From the NCBI GenBank assembly GCA_002391525.1, contig DGFE01000179.1, forward strand, positions 1 to 9,393: 9,393 bases of DNA, given 5' to 3'. Positions within the stretch are counted from its first letter, which is position 1; every line of letters starts with the position of its first letter. The notes beneath the pieces were generated by a model. The model saw only the letters and a list, made by a program, of their open reading frames with translations, was not told where the DNA came from and searched no databases. Source of the stretch: Competibacteraceae bacterium UBA3908. Its GTDB lineage: Bacteria; Pseudomonadota; Gammaproteobacteria; Competibacterales; Competibacteraceae. This document shows positions 6,661-9,393 of the stretch, piece after piece. Position numbers and translations under genes: made by a program.

Positions 6661-6710
6661 GTAGGCATCATCAGCCGTGGCGGCGGTTGGAGGAGGAATG
6701 CCATCTCCTT
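6661..6710 (-). ncRNA. Fluoride riboswitch (crcB-motif aptamer)
   Basis: Read on the - strand, the sequence begins AAGGAGATGGCATTCCTCCT and ends GGCTGATGATGCCTAC, the hallmark ends of the crcB RNA motif. The first stem pairs AGGAG (6709-6705) with CTCCT (6695-6691). The second stem pairs GCCG (6684-6681) with CGGC (6677-6674) around a CCA loop. The pseudoknot pairs GGCAT of the first loop (6702-6698) with ATGCC near the 3' end (6668-6664). This RNA class binds F- through Mg2+ ions and turns on fluoride-resistance genes. Its position in the leader of crcB on the same strand agrees with that. The 107 nt to the crcB start contain possible hairpins but no T-run terminator, so the switching mechanism is unclear. 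Confidence 0.95.
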
Positions 6711-6717
6711 GTTTCTG

Positions 6718-6746
6718 AAAGTACCTTAAAATGCCGCCGGCAGCAA
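6718..6746 (-). promoter_or_regulatory. Weak sigma70-like promoter candidate for the crcB operon
   Basis: On the - strand TTGCTG (6746-6741) and TACTTT (6723-6718) are spaced 17 nt apart. Each matches only about three of six consensus positions. Transcription would start at about 6710, right at the 5' edge of the aptamer, which is where a riboswitch transcript should begin. The support comes from position more than from sequence match. Confidence 0.3.
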
Positions 6747-6873
6747 CCTTGGATGGCGTCCCCGGGTTTCCGCCATGAATGGATGCGTGGGCCTCCGCGA
6801 CGGAAACGGGCGGTCGAGCGCGTGATTCACTACTCTTTCCAGTCTGGAGCATGCAGAAGAGAAACCGAAACCC

Positions 6874-8817
6874 ATGACTGAAACCGCCGGCGTCACGCCG
6901 AAGATCGCCTGGATCTTCGGCTGCATGATCCTGTATTGGGCCTACTGCATCGCCTGGGGCATCGTCGGCGCCCGGCGGGCGGGCACCGCGGGTGGGTATT
7001 TCCTCGCCGGCGGCCAGTTGTCTCCAGCCCTTTTCACCCTGGCGGCGACCGCCACCTGCTTTTCCGGCTGGACCTTCATCGGCCATCCCGGCCTGACGTA
7101 TACCGACGGCTGGCAATACGCCTACGCCTCGTTCTACGCCCTGACCATCCCCCTGACCGGCATTCTGTTCCTCAAGCGGCAATGGTTGCTGGGTCGACGC
7201 TACGGTTTCGTTACGCCCGGCGCGATGCTGGCCTGGTATTTTCGCTCCGATCTGTTGCGGGTGCTGGTGGTCGGAGTGGCGCTGTTCTTTTCGGTGCCTT
7301 ACGTCGGCGTGCAACTGCGCGCCGCCGGCTTTCTGTTCAATGCGCTCACCGACGGGTTACTGGGCGTGCAGTTCGGGATGTGGGTGTTGGCCAGCGTGGT
7401 GGTCAGCTACGTGGCCTCGGGCGGGTTGCGTACCGTGGCCTGGGTGGATGCACTGCAACTACCGTTGCTGGCCGCGGGCATCGTCGTCGTTGGCCTGCTG
7501 ACGCTGCATTACGTGGGCGGTTGGGATCGGTTGATCGCCGGGGTGATCGCCCTGACTCGGGATGACCCGGTGCGAACCCCGGACGGTTACAGTCACTATC
7601 TGGCCATTCCCGGCGCGATTCAGTGGGTAAGCGACGGGTCGCGGGCGGTCGGCGGCCCGTGGACCGGAACGATGATCCTGACCTACCTGATCGCGCTGAT
7701 GGGCATTCAGGTTTCGCCGGCGTTTTCGATGCTGGCGTTCGCCAGTCGCCGACCCGCGTTCGCCGCCCAGCAGGTTTGGGCCTCGGCGCTGGTCATGGGG
7801 CTGATCCTGGTGGTTTTCACCGTCATCCAGGGCATCGGCGGCCATTTTCTCGGCGCCGACCGGACATTCCTGGCCGCGCATCCCGATCTGGCCAATCCGG
7901 TGCTGGTGGACGAACTGGGGCATCGGGATTTGCTGGACCTGCCGGGTGGGCGCGAGCTGCTGACGCCGCAGTTGATCAACCTGTTGGGCGACGCCGCGCC
8001 TTGGCTGGTGGGGTTGCTGGCATTGGCGGCGCTGGCGGCGATGGAATCCACCGCGTCCTGCTACATGGCTACCGCCGGCGGCATGATCGCCTACGACCTG
8101 TTTCAGCGCTTCCTGCTGCCCGACGCCGACGATCACACCCTGAAGTTCATCGGGCGCATGGGCGTGGTGCTGGTGGTGATGTTGGCGTTGCTGGTGGCCA
8201 GTGCGTCCGGCGACGCGCTGGCGCTGCTGGGCGGGCTGGCGGTGTCCTATGGCCTGCAAATGGCTCCGGCGCTGGTGGCGGTGTGCTACTGGCCGTTCCT
8301 GACCCGGCAGGGCGTGATTGCCGGTCTGTTGGTGGGGCTGGCGGCGGTGACGCTGACCGAAGCGGTCGGGCTGCACTGGTTCGGCATCGACGCCTGGGGC
8401 CGCTGGCCGCTGACCGTTCACGCCGCCGCCTGGGGGCTGCTGGCGAATTTCGGGGTGGCGACGCTGTTGTCGGCGTTCACCCGCGACGATGCCGACCGCA
8501 AGGCGGAGTGGCATCGCTGGCTGGCCGAACGGACGGTGTTGCCGCCGCTCAAACGCCGCTGGATCGTGCCGATGCTGATGTTGACGCTGTCGTGGCTGCT
8601 GTTCGCCGCCGGACCGGGCGCGGTGCTCGGCAATACCCTGTTCGGGGATCCCAACGATCCGGCTACCTGGCGGTTCGGCATTCCGTCGATCTGGGTCTGG
8701 CAAGTGCTCGGTTGGGCGGTGGGCGTCGGATTGTTGGCGCTGCTGGCCTATTTTCTGGAATTCGGCACCGCCGGGCGCGCCGATTCCGAACCGCCCGGAT
8801 CCGGAGGCGCGGATTGA
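6874..8817 (+). CDS. Sodium:solute symporter (SSS/SLC5) family transporter
   Basis: A 647-residue protein with roughly 13-14 hydrophobic segments. The first helix (about residues 10-31) is followed by GYFLAGGQLSP, the usual SSS entry to helix 2. CFSGWTFIGHPGLTY (62-76) matches the SGW-G-PG signature of PutP-type symporters. LAALAAMESTASCYMATAGGMIAYDLFQ (384-411) matches the helix that supplies the Na+ site, with S392/T393 aligned to the PutP Ser-Thr pair. It probably moves an organic solute with Na+ into the cell, but the substrate is not predictable. It is longer than the ~500-residue PutP; the extra length includes a hydrophilic stretch near 536-562 and two more helices (563-582, 606-628), ending in a polar tail. 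No two-component domain is attached. It is divergent from the fluoride operon, and a CHASE4 sensor gene follows 74 bp downstream. Confidence 0.9.
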   Translation: MTETAGVTPKIAWIFGCMILYWAYCIAWGIVGARRAGTAGGYFLAGGQLSPALFTLAATATCFSGWTFIGHPGLTYTDGWQYAYASFYALTIPLTGILFLKRQWLLGRRYGFVTPGAMLAWYFRSDLLRVLVVGVALFFSVPYVGVQLRAAGFLFNALTDGLLGVQFGMWVLASVVVSYVASGGLRTVAWVDALQLPLLAAGIVVVGLLTLHYVGGWDRLIAGVIALTRDDPVRTPDGYSHYLAIPGAIQWVSDGSRAVGGPWTGTMILTYLIALMGIQVSPAFSMLAFASRRPAFAAQQVWASALVMGLILVVFTVIQGIGGHFLGADRTFLAAHPDLANPVLVDELGHRDLLDLPGGRELLTPQLINLLGDAAPWLVGLLALAALAAMESTASCYMATAGGMIAYDLFQRFLLPDADDHTLKFIGRMGVVLVVMLALLVASASGDALALLGGLAVSYGLQMAPALVAVCYWPFLTRQGVIAGLLVGLAAVTLTEAVGLHWFGIDAWGRWPLTVHAAAWGLLANFGVATLLSAFTRDDADRKAEWHRWLAERTVLPPLKRRWIVPMLMLTLSWLLFAAGPGAVLGNTLFGDPNDPATWRFGIPSIWVWQVLGWAVGVGLLALLAYFLEFGTAGRADSEPPGSGGAD

Positions 8818-8849
8818 GATCAAGAGTAGTCGAACGAAGTGTCGGGGCT

Positions 8850-8866
8850 CCAGCGCCGCGCGCTGG
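8850..8866 (+). other. GC-rich 7-bp perfect inverted repeat between the symporter and CHASE4 genes
   Basis: CCAGCGC (8850-8856) and GCGCTGG (8860-8866) form a perfect 7-bp stem with a 3-nt loop, 32 bp after the symporter stop and 25 bp before the next start. There is no T run after it, so it is not a standard intrinsic terminator. It could be an mRNA stem between two co-transcribed genes or chance in GC-rich DNA. Confidence 0.35.
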
Positions 8867-8891
8867 CGGTGACAACGCCGCGGCAACGAAC

Positions 8892-9393
8892 ATGATGAAT
8901 TCCAGACTGAAAGCGATTTTGACCATCACGCTTGGATTCGCGGCGGCATTGCTGGCGATCTGGGCATTGAACCGCTGGATCGTCCAGCCCGCCTTCCAGA
9001 AACTGGAGTACGCGCAGGCGTTGGAGGACGGCGCGCGGGCGGGCGCGGCGATCCGGGGAGAACTGCGGCAACTGGGCGACGGGTTGGGCAACTGGGCCGA
9101 GTGGGACGATGCCTATGCCTTCGCCGGCGACCGCGATCCTGCGTTTGTCCGCTCCAATCTCGGCGACTGGCGCACGTTGGAAAAAAGCTCGCGCCTGAAT
9201 TTTTGCCTCATCCTGAGTCGCGACGGCCGGGTTTTGTACAGTGGCGGCTACGATTCCGATCTGGGCGGGGATGTGACCCTGCCAATGGTTTCGGGCGAGA
9301 CGCCCGCCATTCTGGCCATTCTCCAGCCCGTGCTGGAACGGGAGCAGGCCCTCGAGGGTCTCCTGCGCACCGAGCACGGCTTGCTGCTGCTGG
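8892..9393 (+). CDS. Membrane-anchored CHASE4-domain sensor protein, 3' truncated by the window end
   Basis: The frame is open from ATG 8892 (or the adjacent ATG 8895) to the last base, giving 167 residues. It starts MMNSRLKAILTI with a membrane helix at about residues 8-27. An extracytoplasmic region follows, containing LGDGLGNWAEWDDAYAFAGD (61-80), then a phenylalanine/asparagine-containing stretch FVRSNLGDW, LNFCLILSRDGRVLYSG and DLGGDVTLP. This W-WDD-Y-F, N-L and G-R-V-L-Y-S-G pattern is the CHASE4 ligand-binding domain found in bacterial histidine kinases and diguanylate cyclase/phosphodiesterase proteins. The output domain lies beyond the window, so its class is unknown. No upstream in-frame ATG, GTG or TTG lies between the symporter stop and 8892, and the Shine-Dalgarno is weak. 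Same-strand location 74 bp after the symporter makes co-transcription possible. Confidence 0.85.
   Translation, partial: MMNSRLKAILTITLGFAAALLAIWALNRWIVQPAFQKLEYAQALEDGARAGAAIRGELRQLGDGLGNWAEWDDAYAFAGDRDPAFVRSNLGDWRTLEKSSRLNFCLILSRDGRVLYSGGYDSDLGGDVTLPMVSGETPAILAILQPVLEREQALEGLLRTEHGLLLL

Larger units (their letters stand above)
6554..6873. other. 320-bp divergent intergenic region between crcB and the SSS symporter gene
   Basis: No coding sequence is supported here. On the - strand it holds the crcB leader with its fluoride riboswitch (6710-6661), then a 107-nt stretch to the crcB start, and a weak promoter candidate just outside the aptamer. On the + strand, 6747-6873 shows no recognisable promoter, operator repeat or strong Shine-Dalgarno for the symporter gene; AGAAGAGA at 6855-6862 is the nearest purine-rich stretch. 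Confidence 0.7.

Noticed and set aside
6851..6877. Eight-codon upstream frame (MQKRNRNP) whose TGA overlaps the symporter ATG
   Set aside because: The only Shine-Dalgarno-like GGAG ends one base before its ATG, which is too close, and the peptide has no regulatory codon pattern. Likely chance.
7459..8886. Long - strand open frame (475 codons) opposite the SSS symporter
   Set aside because: Its translation is a Gln/His/Arg-rich string typical of the antisense frame of a hydrophobic membrane protein, and the symporter on the + strand has clear family motifs.

Overview
This is a GC-rich, gene-dense piece of bacterial chromosome. It is most likely from a proteobacterium, and a gammaproteobacterium would fit, because the outer-membrane-type DUF4105 protein and the CHASE4 sensor point to a Gram-negative cell; the taxon cannot be fixed from sequence alone. 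The first 81 bases are not genomic. They are a poorly read Illumina P5/index stretch followed by an exact Nextera read-1 adapter and transposon mosaic end, so biology starts at base 82 and the first gene has lost its N-terminus. The last gene runs off the right edge.

Left part (82-2714, + strand): a 5'-truncated DUF4105 (Lnb N-terminal-like) envelope protein with a beta-barrel-like C-terminus, followed 38 bp later by a short TauE/SafE-family membrane exporter that starts at GTG.

Middle part (2767-6710, - strand, read right to left): a fluoride-response locus. A well-formed fluoride (crcB-motif) riboswitch lies in the leader of crcB (Fluc fluoride channel). crcB overlaps a DUF190 PII-like gene by 4 nt. 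After 27 nt comes an MFS transporter, which overlaps by 4 nt a small soluble HAD phosphatase related to P-type ATPase domains. A strong intrinsic terminator abuts the HAD stop codon. Enolase follows in the same direction 96 nt further on. Enolase is a classical target of fluoride inhibition, so its position behind a fluoride-switched operon is the most interesting arrangement here: export (CrcB), possible control (DUF190), a transporter and a phosphatase of unknown substrate, and the sensitive glycolytic enzyme.

Right part (6874-9393, + strand, divergent from crcB): a 647-residue sodium:solute symporter family protein, then the start of a membrane-anchored CHASE4 sensor cut by the window end. 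The 320-bp gap between crcB and the symporter holds the riboswitch, its downstream leader and a weak candidate promoter. No tRNA, rRNA, CRISPR array, insertion sequence or phage gene was seen.
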